Positions 26,384 through 37,053 of a DNA stretch of 64,000 bases are shown one piece after another. A model generated the notes under the pieces. That model saw only the letters and a program-made list of their open reading frames with translations, did not search any database and was not told where the DNA came from. The position numbers and the translations under genes are program-made. Source of the DNA: Microbacteriaceae bacterium (GTDB lineage Bacteria; Actinomycetota; Actinomycetes; Actinomycetales; Microbacteriaceae); assembly GCA_025352325.1 (NCBI GenBank), contig JANXTR010000009.1, positions 1 to 64,000 on the forward strand, written 5' to 3'. Position 1 is the stretch's first letter; each line of letters opens with the position of its first letter.

Positions 26384-27139
26384 CTACTGCGCCGCGTAGC
26401 CGCCGTCGACGAGGTGGTAGCTGCCGCTGACGAAGGAGGCGGGGTCTGTGGCGAGGAACGCGACGAGCGCCGCGACCTCCTCGGGCTGACCGGGCCGGCC
26501 CAGCGCGTGCTTGGCGGCCAGGAAGGCCTGCGCGTCGGCATCCAGGTTGGCGTCGACGAGCGGGGTGTGGATGAAGCCCGGGCCGACCGCGTTGACGCGC
26601 ACCTGGTCTGCGCCGTACTCGAGCGCCGCGTTCTGCGTGAGGCCGATCAGGCCGTGCTTCGTGGTGACGTAGGCCGACGACATCGGGATGCCGACCGCGC
26701 CGAGCACGGAGGCCATGTTCACAATCGATCCGCCGCCGTTCGCGACCATCGCCGGGAGCTGGAACTTCATCCCGTAGAAGACCGCGTTGAGGTTGATCTC
26801 GATGACCTTGCGCCAACTGTCGATCGGGTAGTCGCCGACGGTGGCGGCCGCGCCCCCGATGCCCGCGTTGTTGACGGCGATCTTGAGTGGCGCGAGCGCG
26901 TTCGCCGCGGCGACGGCCCCCTCGGCGATGGCCGGGTCCGACACATCGCCCACGTACGCCTGCGCGATGCCCCCGGCGGCGACGATCTCGGCTACGACCG
27001 CGTCGGCCGCCTCCTGTCGCAGTTCGGAGACGAGGACGGATGCCCCGCTCGCCGCGAGCGTGAGGGCGACGGCCCGGCCGATGCCGGAACCCGCTCCCGT
27101 GACGATCGCGGAACGGTCGGAGACGTCGTAACTGGCCAT
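26384..27139 (-). CDS. Short-chain dehydrogenase/reductase
   Basis: This 251-aa classical SDR has the cofactor motif TGAGSGIG (15-22), NNAGIGG, the catalytic SxxY...K with SAYVTTKHG, and VNAVGPGFI. It reduces or oxidises a small alcohol or ketone with NAD(P)(H); the substrate is unknown. The ATG at 27139 follows AAGGAAATCACC. It is divergent from a TetR gene 101 bp away, the usual arrangement for local repression. Confidence 0.9.
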   Translation of the reverse strand: MASYDVSDRSAIVTGAGSGIGRAVALTLAASGASVLVSELRQEAADAVVAEIVAAGGIAQAYVGDVSDPAIAEGAVAAANALAPLKIAVNNAGIGGAAATVGDYPIDSWRKVIEINLNAVFYGMKFQLPAMVANGGGSIVNMASVLGAVGIPMSSAYVTTKHGLIGLTQNAALEYGADQVRVNAVGPGFIHTPLVDANLDADAQAFLAAKHALGRPGQPEEVAALVAFLATDPASFVSGSYHLVDGGYAAQ

Positions 27140-27157
27140 GGTGATTTCCTTGCTCTT

Positions 27158-27175
27158 CCGTCCGTGTCGGGACGG
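27158..27175. promoter_or_regulatory. Inverted repeat between SDR and TetR genes
   Basis: CCGTCCGTGTCGGGACGG has 6-nt perfect arms around a 6-nt centre. It is a candidate TetR operator, close to the SDR start. Confidence 0.35.
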
Positions 27176-27240
27176 AGAGCGCGGCGACACGGGCCAACTA
27201 ACCGACACCTGTCTGATTGATCTCAGAATGTGCTCAACCC

Positions 27241-27855
27241 ATGCCCGATGCGCGCACGCTGCGAAGTCGCGCCCGCCTGCACGTCGCGGTGCTCGCGCTC
27301 GCCGAGGAGCACGGCCTCGAGGCGCTCACGGTCACGGCGATCGCCGACCGCGCCGGAGTGCACCGCTCGACCTTCTACGACCACGCGGCCACCCCGATCC
27401 AGTTGCTGCAGGCGGCTCTCGCGGTCGAGCTCGATGCCCTCCGTGAGCAGTACTTGACGGATGTCGCGCCCGAGCGCCTGCGCCAGGCCCTCCGCGATGT
27501 CACCCTCGGGGTGCTCCGCCACGTCGACGAGCACGCCGCGATCTACCGTCACCTGGACGACGCGGACGGGGTCGCCCTGCAGACCTTCCTGAGCGCGCAT
27601 TTCCAGGAGTCGAGTCGGCTGCTGCGGCGATCGGGCGCGCTCGAGCTCGGGCTGCTCGGGCCGGCGGGGGGCGGCTCGACGCCGGGCAGTTCCCCGCGCG
27701 AGGGGGTCGATGCGGCGGAGACCGCCATCCGCTTCATCGCTGACGGCGTGGTGGGGGCGATCGCGGTCTGGCTGCGCGGCCCGGAGCCGCGGGATCCGGA
27801 GGCGCTGCTTGCCCTGCTGGCGCAACTGCTGCCGCCGTGGTGGCCGCTGGGCTGA
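27241..27855 (+). CDS. TetR-family transcriptional regulator
   Basis: This 204-aa protein has an N-terminal HTH (LTVTAIADRAGVHRSTFYDHA, about 27-47) and a helical ligand domain containing a flexible Gly/Pro-rich stretch (about 140-158). The ATG at 27241 gives a normal TetR start. It is divergent from the SDR gene, which it probably controls, and lies 12 nt before hisS. The ligand is unknown. Confidence 0.88.
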   Translation: MPDARTLRSRARLHVAVLALAEEHGLEALTVTAIADRAGVHRSTFYDHAATPIQLLQAALAVELDALREQYLTDVAPERLRQALRDVTLGVLRHVDEHAAIYRHLDDADGVALQTFLSAHFQESSRLLRRSGALELGLLGPAGGGSTPGSSPREGVDAAETAIRFIADGVVGAIAVWLRGPEPRDPEALLALLAQLLPPWWPLG

Positions 27856-27867
27856 AAGACTGGCCGC

Positions 27868-29205
27868 ATGGCGAACCAGGTCAACCCTCCGCGCGGCATG
27901 CGCGACTTCCTCCCCGCCGAGAAGGCGCGGCGCGAGCGGCTGCTCGCCGTCATCCGGGCGAGCTACCGGGCGCATGGATTCGATGAGATCGAGACGCCCG
28001 TCGTCGAGGACAGCGACCGCCTGCACGCCGGTCTCGGCGGTGACAACGAGAAGCTCGCGTTCGGCGTGCTCAAGCGCGGTCTCACGCACGACGACCTGCG
28101 GGCCGCCGCCGAGCCGCTCGACCTGGTCGACCTGGGGCTGCGTTTCGATCTGACCGTGCCGCTCGCCCGCTTCTACGCGAGTCACCGAGCCGAGCTGCCG
28201 ACCGTGTTCCGGGCGATCCAACTCGCGCCGGTGTGGCGGGCGGAGCGGCCGCAGAAGGGTCGGTACCGGCAGTTCGTGCAATGCGACATCGACATCATCG
28301 GCGAGCCGGGCATCCGGGCCGAGGCGGAATTGCTAGTCGCCACGCTCGCGACGGTCGACGCGCTGGGACTGCGCGACAGCGTCATCCGCGTCAACGATCG
28401 TCGCCTGCTGGTCGGCATGCTCGACACCCTCGGCTTCGCGGAGTCCGAACGGGATGCCGTGCTCATCACGATCGACAAGCTCGACAAACTCGGTCAGAAC
28501 GGGGTCATCGACGAGCTGCGCGCGAACGGCTCCACCCCGGCCGCTGTGGATGCGCTCGAGCAGTTCTTCCGCCGCCCGATGACGATGGAGCACCTGCCGT
28601 TCGGCGATCGGGCCATCCGCAAGCTGCTCCCGCAGGGGGCGGATGAGACGGTCATCGCCGAGCTCGCGGCGCTTGGGGACGCGGTGCGTGCGGCACGGCG
28701 CGGCCCCGGCGCCACCGAGTCCGAGCAACTGGGCCTGCAGCCCGAGCTGCTGCAGTTCGACCCGTTCCTGGTACGCGGCATGGGGTACTACACGGGCCCG
28801 ATCTTCGAGCTGTCGCACCCGAACGTGCCGTATTCGCTGGGCGGCGGCGGGCGCTACGACGGGATGATCGGGCGCTTCCTCGGCACCGAGGTGCCGGCCA
28901 CGGGCTTCTCGCTCGGTTTCGAGCGCCTCGTCGACCTGCTCGAGGCGGAGCCGGATGGCGCCGCCGCGGCCACCGCGCTGCTGTACGACGCCGACGTCCC
29001 GCTCGCCACCCTGCTTACGCTCAAGACCGAGATGCTCGGCGGCACCCACGGAATCGGCGGGGGACGGGTGCGCCTCGTCGCCCGTCCCAAGAACACGAAG
29101 ACCCTGCTCGAGACCCTCTCCGCGGAAGGGTTCACCCGCTTCGCCTTCGTGGATGCCTCGGTCACCGACGTCGGTGACCTCGAGCTGCGCGCTCTCGGGG
29201 CTTAA
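27868..29205 (+). CDS. hisS: Histidine-tRNA ligase
   Basis: This 445-aa class II synthetase charges tRNA-His. Motif 1 (PRGMRDFLP and neighbours), motif 2 (APVWRAERPQKGRYRQFVQCD) and motif 3 (SLGFERLVDLLE) are present, and the C-terminal anticodon-binding domain follows (about 335-445). The ATG comes 6 nt after a degenerate AAGACT box. Confidence 0.95.
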   Translation: MANQVNPPRGMRDFLPAEKARRERLLAVIRASYRAHGFDEIETPVVEDSDRLHAGLGGDNEKLAFGVLKRGLTHDDLRAAAEPLDLVDLGLRFDLTVPLARFYASHRAELPTVFRAIQLAPVWRAERPQKGRYRQFVQCDIDIIGEPGIRAEAELLVATLATVDALGLRDSVIRVNDRRLLVGMLDTLGFAESERDAVLITIDKLDKLGQNGVIDELRANGSTPAAVDALEQFFRRPMTMEHLPFGDRAIRKLLPQGADETVIAELAALGDAVRAARRGPGATESEQLGLQPELLQFDPFLVRGMGYYTGPIFELSHPNVPYSLGGGGRYDGMIGRFLGTEVPATGFSLGFERLVDLLEAEPDGAAAATALLYDADVPLATLLTLKTEMLGGTHGIGGGRVRLVARPKNTKTLLETLSAEGFTRFAFVDASVTDVGDLELRALGA

Positions 29206-29219
29206 TCGACGCGCGCTAG

Positions 29220-30575
<1,356 letters not shown>

Positions 30576-30594
30576 TGCTCCGGCGGTAGGTCCG

Positions 30595-31659
30595 TCAGTT
30601 CGCGTCGAGCGCCGCGACAATCTGCTGCGCGCGCTCCGGCGCGACCGGCGCACTGAACGCGAACGCGAGCCGCGTCGCGAGCCCGCTGTATCGCGCGCGC
30701 AGCTGCGCCGCCACCTCGGCGGGCGAGCCCACGCAGGCGAACTCGCTGAGCATCTCGTCGGTGATGAGTTGTGCCATCGCGTCCCATTCGCCGCGGCGGG
30801 AGCCGGCATTGAGCTGTTCGGCCACTCCACCCCAGCCGTGCAGCTCGAGCACGCTCGCGTAGGCCGGCGTGCTGCCGTAGAACGCGATCTGCTTGCGGGT
30901 GGCCTGGATCGCGGCATCCAGTTCGGACTGATCGGCCCCGACCGCCACGAAGGCGGCGACGCTCACATCGACAGCGTCGGCGGGACGGCCCGCCTTCTCG
31001 CTGCCGCGCCGCAGCGCCGGGATGCTGACCTCGGTCAGGTACCGCGGCGTCGTGAAGCTGTGGCTGAGCCAGCCGTCGGCGACCTCGCCCGCGACCTCGG
31101 TCATCAGCTGCCCGACCGCGGCCAGAGCGATCTTGGGCGCGCCGTGCGGATTCGGTTCCGGAGCGAACATCGGCGTCATCAGCGTGTGCTGGTAGAACTC
31201 GCCCCGGTAGTTGAGCTTCTCGCCGCTCTGCCAGGCGTGCTGGATCGCGCGGACGGCCAGCACGAAGTCGCGCATGCGCTCTGCCGGATGCGACCACTCC
31301 ATCGAGAAGCGACGCTCGATGTGCGGCTTGATCTGCGATCCGAGACCCAGGGTGAAGCGTCCTGCGGAGAGCAGTTGCAGGTCGTTGGCGGTCACGGCCA
31401 CGGTCATCGGATTACGCGCGAACGCCACCGCGATCGAGGTCGCCAGCTCGATGGTCGAGGTGCTGCGGGCCGCCACCGCGATCGAGATGAACGGGTCGTG
31501 CTGCAGTTCGGTGGCACCGATGCCGTCGTAGCCGTCGGCCTCCGCGCGCACGGCGAGCGCCTCGAACTCGGCGGGACCGGCGTGCACATCGCCCGCGGTC
31601 TCGAGAGCGAAGGGGCGGGCACCGGAGCGGGTGGCGTCATTGCCAGTGGTTGTGGTCAC
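30595..31659 (-). CDS. LLM-class (F420-dependent type) oxidoreductase
   Basis: This 354-aa luciferase-like TIM-barrel protein has the family signs GIGATELQHDPFI near the N-terminus, LGLGSQIKPHIERRF, and ALAAVGQLMTEVAGEVADG. It belongs to the branch that in actinobacteria uses coenzyme F420, but the cofactor is not proven by sequence. The GTG start at 31659 has a TAGCCT box 6 nt upstream. It is inserted between eno and ftsB on the opposite strand. Confidence 0.85.
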   Translation of the reverse strand: MTTTTGNDATRSGARPFALETAGDVHAGPAEFEALAVRAEADGYDGIGATELQHDPFISIAVAARSTSTIELATSIAVAFARNPMTVAVTANDLQLLSAGRFTLGLGSQIKPHIERRFSMEWSHPAERMRDFVLAVRAIQHAWQSGEKLNYRGEFYQHTLMTPMFAPEPNPHGAPKIALAAVGQLMTEVAGEVADGWLSHSFTTPRYLTEVSIPALRRGSEKAGRPADAVDVSVAAFVAVGADQSELDAAIQATRKQIAFYGSTPAYASVLELHGWGGVAEQLNAGSRRGEWDAMAQLITDEMLSEFACVGSPAEVAAQLRARYSGLATRLAFAFSAPVAPERAQQIVAALDAN

Positions 31660-31665
31660 GCCTCC

Positions 31666-31671
31666 AGGCTA
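31666..31671 (-). promoter_or_regulatory. -10 box, leaderless, LLM gene
   Basis: TAGCCT (minus strand) lies 6 nt before the GTG at 31659. Confidence 0.55.
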
Positions 31672-31688
31672 CGGCCACCCCGGTCGCT

Positions 31689-31694
31689 TAGCCT
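31689..31694 (+). promoter_or_regulatory. -10 box, leaderless, ftsB
   Basis: TAGCCT lies 6 nt before the ATG at 31701. It is mirrored by the LLM-gene box on the other strand. Confidence 0.55.
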
Positions 31695-31700
31695 GGACCC

Positions 31701-32237
31701 ATGGCCAGGGTGCGGGGGAACGGGCGGGACAAGACCGTCAGGGTTCCCGTCGCCATGCCCGAGGAGTCCCGACCGGCCGCCTGGCTGCGCAACTTCCGGC
31801 TCTCCGGGTTCGCACTCTCCCTCCTGCTGCTCATCGTGGCAGCGCTGGTCGTGCTCGCCCCCAACCTCAAGACGCTCGTCGTGCAGCGGCAGCAGATCGC
31901 CGAGCTGCAGACCCAGGTCGACGACGCAAAGAGCGCCGTCACCGACCTGCGGGGCGAGGTCGACCGCTGGAAGGATCCCGCGTACATCGAGTCGCAGGCC
32001 CGCAACCGGCTCTACTACGTCTTCCCCGGCGACATCAGCTACCTCGTGATCGGCGAGGCGACCGGTCCGAAGACGGCGGACGACCAGCCCATCAGCGACA
32101 AGATCCAGACCACGAAGGTCGACTGGATGCGCTCGCTCCTGTCGTCCGTGTACACCGCCGGGCTGACGCAGGCCACGCCCGCGCAGCTGGACACGGTCCC
32201 ATCCCCGACGTCTCCGGCCGCGGGCACGGGCGGATGA
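31701..32237 (+). CDS. ftsB: FtsB/DivIC-type septum formation initiator
   Basis: This 178-aa single-pass protein has a cytoplasmic basic N-terminus, one helix (about 38-55) and a coiled coil (QRQQIAELQTQVDDAKSAVTDLRGEVDRWKDP, about 62-95) leading into the conserved YIESQARNRLYYVFPGD. It links FtsQ and FtsL in the divisome. Its TGA overlaps the DUF501 ATG by 4 nt. Confidence 0.9.
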   Translation: MARVRGNGRDKTVRVPVAMPEESRPAAWLRNFRLSGFALSLLLLIVAALVVLAPNLKTLVVQRQQIAELQTQVDDAKSAVTDLRGEVDRWKDPAYIESQARNRLYYVFPGDISYLVIGEATGPKTADDQPISDKIQTTKVDWMRSLLSSVYTAGLTQATPAQLDTVPSPTSPAAGTGG

Positions 32238-32758
32238 CCCGCCCGCCCTTCGACCCGCCGAGCGAGCGCGACGTGGCAGTCGTCACCGCGCAGCTGGGGC
32301 GTCCCGCTCGCGGCGTCGTCGGGATCGCGGCCCGCTGCGTCTGCGGCAATCCGACCGTCGTCGCCACCGCTCCCCGGCTCGGCGACGGCAGTCCGTTCCC
32401 CACTCTCTACTACCTGAGCCACCCCGCCGCGACGTCGACCGTCTCCACGCTCGAGGCGACCGGCGTGATGGCCGAGCTGAGCGAGTTGATCGCGCAGGAC
32501 GACGCGTTGGCAGGGGCGTACCGCACCGCGCACGCCTCATACCTGGCCGACCGCGAGAGCATCCTGGTGGTCGACGAGATCGCCGGATACTCTGCCGGCG
32601 GCATGCCCGACCGCATCAAGTGCCTGCATGCCCTGGTCGCCCACGCGCTGGCGGCCGGACCGGGCGTCAACCCGATCGGCGACCTCGCGCTCGCCCGCAC
32701 CGCGTGGACGCCCGAGCGCTGCGACTGCGCGGACCCCGGCGTGGGGCTGCCCGGATGA
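32234..32758 (+). CDS. DUF501 family protein
   Basis: This 174-aa protein matches the actinobacterial DUF501 family that follows ftsB: QLGRPARGVVGIAARCVCGN, FPTLYYLSHP, and PDRIKCLHALVAH. Conserved Cys residues (C-x-C near residue 37 and CDC near 165) suggest metal binding. The function is unknown; genomic context implies a link to division or the cell surface. It overlaps both neighbours by 4 nt. Confidence 0.9.
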   Translation: MTRPPFDPPSERDVAVVTAQLGRPARGVVGIAARCVCGNPTVVATAPRLGDGSPFPTLYYLSHPAATSTVSTLEATGVMAELSELIAQDDALAGAYRTAHASYLADRESILVVDEIAGYSAGGMPDRIKCLHALVAHALAAGPGVNPIGDLALARTAWTPERCDCADPGVGLPG

Positions 32759-34068
32759 TCCCAGGCGGCCGCCGGCGGCGGAGCGCCGCCGCGCCGGTCG
32801 TGCTGCGGGCGCTGCTGGCAGGGGCGCTGCTGGGCGGCGCGCTGCTGATCCCGGCGGGAGCCGCGATCGCGCAGCCCGCCCACCCCGCCGCGCGCGGGGC
32901 GAGCGACGACCTGGTGCGCGCGAAGGAGTACTGGCTCGACGGCTACGGCATCCGGACTGCCTGGAACACCACGCGCGGAAAGGGCGTCACGATCGCCATC
33001 ATCGACACGGGCATCGACAGCAGCGTCGCCGAGCTGCGCGGTGCGGTCGTCGGGGGAGCGGACTTCTCGGGGCGGGGCTCGGCCGACGGCCAGACCCCGG
33101 TGGGTGACGGCAACGAGCATGGCACGATGGTCGCCTCGCTCGCCGCCGGTCGCGGCTCCGGTACCAACGCGGGCGTGATCGGCGCCGCCCCCGAGGCCTC
33201 GCTGCTGTCCATCTCGGTCGGGTTCGGCGACGCGGCAGGCGACTCCGATCAGCAGATCGCGGATGCCGTGACCTGGGCCGTCGACCGTGGCGCGAAGGTG
33301 ATCAACATGTCGCTGACCCGCAACACCCTCGGCTGGCCGCCGAGCTGGGACACCGCGTTCCTCGACGCCGCGCAGCACGACGTGGTCGTCGTTGCGGCGG
33401 CCGGCAACCGGGGGAGCGGCACCGAGGAGGTGGGCGCTCCCGCCACCATGCCGGGCGTTCTGGCCATCGGCGGCGTGAACTCGGCCGGCGTCGCGAGCAG
33501 TCAGGCCTCCGCGCAGGGCATCACGATCGGCGTCTCCGCGCCCAGCGAGAACCTGGTCGGCGTCGTGCCCGGAGGCAAGTATGTGCTTTGGGATGGCACG
33601 AGCGGCGCCACCCCGATCGTCGCCGGCATCGTCGCCCTGGTGCGGGCGGCGCATCCGGAGCTGGATGCTGCCAACGTCATCCAGCGCGTCCTCGCCACCG
33701 CCCACGACCGGGGTGTGGCCGGCCCGGACGACCTGTACGGCTACGGGACGGTGGATGCCGCAGCCGCCGTCTCGGGCACCGTGGCGAGTGTCAGCGCGAA
33801 CCCCCTCGGCGACCTGGCCGAGTGGGTGCGGGTGAACCGCCGCGCCACCACCACTCCGACGCCGGTCACCACGGAATCCGAGGTCGCCGCCCCCGCCCCG
33901 AGCGCCGCCGCGCAACCGCGGGACCCCGTCGGCGTGCTCCTGCCGAGCGCCGTAGAGTTGTCGCTGGTGGGGCTGCCGCTGATGGTCGTCCTTCTCATGC
34001 TCTTCGCACTGGGCGGTCTCGTCGTCGGAGCCGTCGTGCATTTCAGGTCGCTCCGTCGTACCGGCTAG
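32755..34068 (+). CDS. Membrane-anchored S8 (subtilisin-like) serine protease, mycosin-like
   Basis: This 437-aa exported protease has a signal peptide (about 1-40), a subtilase domain with Asp in AIIDTGID, His in GNEHGTMVASLA and Ser in DGTSGATPIVAG, a Pro/Ala linker, and a C-terminal helix (about 398-425) anchoring it outside the cell membrane. This layout resembles mycosins of type VII secretion, but no ESX genes are in the window. It is the last gene of the ftsB-DUF501 unit. Confidence 0.88.
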   Translation: MIPGGRRRRSAAAPVVLRALLAGALLGGALLIPAGAAIAQPAHPAARGASDDLVRAKEYWLDGYGIRTAWNTTRGKGVTIAIIDTGIDSSVAELRGAVVGGADFSGRGSADGQTPVGDGNEHGTMVASLAAGRGSGTNAGVIGAAPEASLLSISVGFGDAAGDSDQQIADAVTWAVDRGAKVINMSLTRNTLGWPPSWDTAFLDAAQHDVVVVAAAGNRGSGTEEVGAPATMPGVLAIGGVNSAGVASSQASAQGITIGVSAPSENLVGVVPGGKYVLWDGTSGATPIVAGIVALVRAAHPELDAANVIQRVLATAHDRGVAGPDDLYGYGTVDAAAAVSGTVASVSANPLGDLAEWVRVNRRATTTPTPVTTESEVAAPAPSAAAQPRDPVGVLLPSAVELSLVGLPLMVVLLMLFALGGLVVGAVVHFRSLRRTG

Positions 34069-34115
34069 ATTGATCCCGCCACTTTCCCGTCGTTATCTCG
34101 AGGAGACCCCCACAC

Positions 34116-35435
34116 GTGCGCAAGATCTTGATCGTCGGCGGCGGCTATGCCGGTTTCTACACGGCGAAGAAGCTCGAGAAGTGGCTGGGTCGGGGCGAGG
34201 CGCAGGTGACCATGGTCGACCCGCTTCCCTACATGACGTATCAGCCGTTCCTGCCCGAGGTCGCGGCCGGGTCGATCGAACCGCGCCACGCGGTCGTCGC
34301 CCACCGACGTCACCTGAAGAAGACCACGGTGGTCACCGCCGCGATCTCGAAGATCGACCACGCCACGAAGACCGCCGAGATCACCCCGGCCGTCGGCGAG
34401 CCGTGGACCGTCGACTACGACGTCGTCGTCGTCACCGCGGGCGCCGTGTCGCGCACCTTCCCGATCCCGGGCGTCGCCGACGAGGCCATCGGCCTGAAGA
34501 CGATCGAGGAGGCCGTCTCGATCCGCGATCGGATGACCGACAACTTCGCCACGGCATCCAACCTCCCGGCCGGTCCCGAGCGCGACCGACTGCTCACGAC
34601 CGTCGTCGTCGGCGGCGGCTTCGCCGGCATCGAGGTCTTCGCTGAGCTCCGCAGCTTCGCCAGCGCGCTGGTTGGCAGCTACGCGCAGCTGGAGATGGAT
34701 GACACGAGCTTCCACCTCATCGAGGCGATGGATCGGATCATGCCCGAGGTGTCGCTCGAGTCCAGCCTCTGGGTCATCAAGGATCTCGCCCAGAAGGGCG
34801 CCGAGATCCACCTGAACACGCAGCTGGCCAGCGCGGTCGGCGGCAAGATCGAGCTGTCGACCGGCGAGAGCTTCGAGTCGGACCTCATCGTCTGGACCGC
34901 GGGCGTCATGGCCAACCCAGTTGTGCGCAACACCGACCTCCCGCTTGAGGAGCGCGGTCGTGTGCGCGTGCAGGCCGACCTGCGCGTTATCAACGACGAC
35001 GGCGTCGTGGCGGATGCCTGGGGCGCGGGTGACGCGTGCGCGGTCCCCGACCTTACGGGCAAGGGCGTTGGCGGCTTCACTGTCCCGAACGCGCAGCACG
35101 CCGTGCGTCAGGGCAAGCTGCTTGCAAAGAACCTCGTCGCCGACATTCGCGGGGAGAACCCGCAGGAGTACTTCCATAAGAACCTCGGTGCGGTCGCCGG
35201 CCTGGGACTCTACGACGGCGTCTACCAGAACGGCCGGATCGCCGTCAAGGGCTTCCCGGCCTGGGTCATGCACCGCGGGTACCACGGTCTTGCGATTCCG
35301 TTCTGGGACCGCAAGATCCGCATCTTCGGCAACTGGCTCCTGAACCTGATCCTGCACCGCGACCTCGTCGGCATCCCGGCGCGCGACACCCCGCGCTCCG
35401 AGTTCGAGCGGTTCGCCTCGCGGCCGAAGGCGTAG
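34116..35435 (+). CDS. ndh: Type II NADH:quinone oxidoreductase
   Basis: This 439-aa peripheral membrane flavoprotein passes electrons from NADH to quinone without pumping protons. The FAD motif is ILIVGGGYAGFYTAKKLEK; the NADH motif is VVVGGGFAGIEVFAEL; DAWGAGDACAVPD is the second FAD contact. Hydrophobic C-terminal segments (about 405-425) attach it to the membrane. The GTG start follows CGAGGAG. It is the electron entry enzyme nearest to the cytochrome b6-like operon, though not linked to it. Confidence 0.95.
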   Translation: MRKILIVGGGYAGFYTAKKLEKWLGRGEAQVTMVDPLPYMTYQPFLPEVAAGSIEPRHAVVAHRRHLKKTTVVTAAISKIDHATKTAEITPAVGEPWTVDYDVVVVTAGAVSRTFPIPGVADEAIGLKTIEEAVSIRDRMTDNFATASNLPAGPERDRLLTTVVVGGGFAGIEVFAELRSFASALVGSYAQLEMDDTSFHLIEAMDRIMPEVSLESSLWVIKDLAQKGAEIHLNTQLASAVGGKIELSTGESFESDLIVWTAGVMANPVVRNTDLPLEERGRVRVQADLRVINDDGVVADAWGAGDACAVPDLTGKGVGGFTVPNAQHAVRQGKLLAKNLVADIRGENPQEYFHKNLGAVAGLGLYDGVYQNGRIAVKGFPAWVMHRGYHGLAIPFWDRKIRIFGNWLLNLILHRDLVGIPARDTPRSEFERFASRPKA

Positions 35436-35565
35436 CGCGCGCCGCGCTGCGCCCGCGCCGCGCGTCCTGGTGCGTCGAGATGCGCCAATTGGTTCATCTC
35501 GGCTCCGTCGGAGGACGAATTGCGACGTCTCGAGCGCTCTGGGCTCGGATAACGTAAGCGCGCAA

Positions 35566-35639
35566 GCTCCCGTAGCCCAATCGGCAGAGGCAGGCGACTT
35601 AAAATCGCCGCAGTCTGGGTTCGAGTCCCAGCGGGAGCA
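35566..35639 (+). tRNA. tRNA-Leu(UAA), class I form without long variable arm
   Basis: The 74-nt cloverleaf has acceptor GCTCCCG/CGGGAGC, a short D stem, anticodon stem GGCGA/TCGCC with loop CTTAAAA (anticodon TAA), a 5-nt variable region GCAGT, T stem CTGGG/CCCAG with TTCGAGT, and discriminator A. CCA is not encoded. Leu tRNAs normally have a long variable arm, so identity by anticodon alone is uncertain. A degenerate integrase begins 29 nt downstream, so its 3' end probably served as an attachment site. Confidence 0.85.
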
Positions 35640-35668
35640 CGTTGTTCTGGTCATCGACTTCGCTGTCA

Positions 35669-36840
35669 CTACGGTGGAGTTGGCTGGCCAGGCAGGCCCG
35701 CTTCGGGGTTCAGCTCCCACAAATCCGCCACAACTTGTAGACGCCGAGCTTCGTCGAAAGTGTCAGAGGCGGCGACGAGGTCGTCGTCGAAGAGGTCGTT
35801 GTAGACGTCGAGGGTCATCGCGGCCGAGGCGTGGCTGAGCATTCGCTGCACTGCTTTGAGATTGGATGCGGCACTGATGGACAGACTCGCGGCCGTATGG
35901 CGCAGGTCGTGGACGGTCAGTTTCGGGATATCCGGGTCGATCGCGTGAACTCGAGCGGATGCTGAACACCAGCCCGTGGCCGAGGTCGGCTGCTGCAGGT
36001 GCGAGAGTCCATTGCCGAATACCAGCTGATCGCGGGTCTTCCCGACGCACTGCTCAGCGAGCTCAGTGGCGGTGGAGGCCGGGAACGGCATCGAGCGGCG
36101 GTGATGAGATTGTGGAGTACCGACGACGATCTTGCCGTTGACCCGGGCGGCATCCTACGAGACCGTCAGACGCGACGGACCATGTCGAGGTCGCCGACTC
36201 GGAGTGCGGGCGCCTCGCCCGAGCGGAGGCCCGTGTCGGCGAGAAGGTGGACCAGCGTCCCGTGGCCGCCCGCCTGCGAGGCGAGGAGTTCGACCTCTCG
36301 GCGGGTGAGGTGGCTGTGCGGACCTTGCGGGACCTTGCGCGGCAAGATGACCTCTCGGGCCGGGTTCCAGCTGAGTCGCCGGTCCTTCCCCGCGCGATCC
36401 AGGATCGACGCGAGCACTGAGTGAGCCAGGATCGCGCTCGTCGCGCCGAGCGTACGCCGCTGGCGCTTGCTCGTGACGGCGGTCCCGGCGACGAGTTGGG
36501 AGACCCATACCTGAACATCGCTGTTCACGATCCGGCAGATCTCAGTTGCGCCCCAGCGAGGCGGGACATCGCAGCGCCAGGCGATCTCCAGCGGCGCGAG
36601 ACCCGATGGCTTCATATGGGTGAGCGTGGAGAGCCGCAGCGGCCCCAACTCCCTCGCGGTGACGCGGCCGGCGTTTGAGGACGATGTAGTCGCCGCAGGT
36701 GGTGGCGACAGTCAGCTCGGCGAGGTATTGCTGCGCAGGGCGCTTCGTGGTGAAGCCTCCACGTTCTCGAGAATGATGCTCCGGGTCCCGGTACCGCTCG
36801 GCGGCGATGTCGGCTAGCCGATCGGAAGCTTCTTCGCAGT
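35669..36840 (-). pseudogene. Tyrosine recombinase/integrase, multiply broken
   Basis: Pieces of one integrase lie in several frames. The N-terminal AP2-like arm-binding domain is near 36835-36700 (ERYRDPEH, then GGFTTKRPAQQYLAEL). The core-binding domain and Arg-I box LADTGLRSGEAPALRVGDLD are in the frame ending at about 36166. The C-terminal HDLRHTAAS, LSHASAAMTLDVY part ends at 35669. A frameshift near 36180 and an in-frame TAG near 36163 separate the last two. The gene's C-terminus faces the tRNA, as in tRNA-targeted integrative elements. It is non-functional. Confidence 0.88.
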
Positions 36841-37053
36841 CACTGCGCGCATCTCCTGACACTGGCCGGTGGCTGTCCGGCACTCGTTCGCAGCACCGAC
36901 GCCAGAAGTTACCGGGATGGTCGGGCAGTTCTGCGATCGACGGTCCGCTCACCTTTGTCAAGGCCTGGGCAGAAACTTTTCCTCGGCGTAGCGTTCGCAG
37001 AAGTCGCTCGAGCCCCGGCGACGTCCTATCCGTACCGAGTGCAGGAGATACGC

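Noticed and set aside
32755-34068. Type VII secretion locus
   Set aside because: The protease is mycosin-like but no EccB-E, WXG100 or PE/PPE-like genes lie nearby.
35566-35639. Normal class II tRNA-Leu
   Set aside because: Only five bases separate the anticodon and T stems; no alternative pairing gives a long variable arm.
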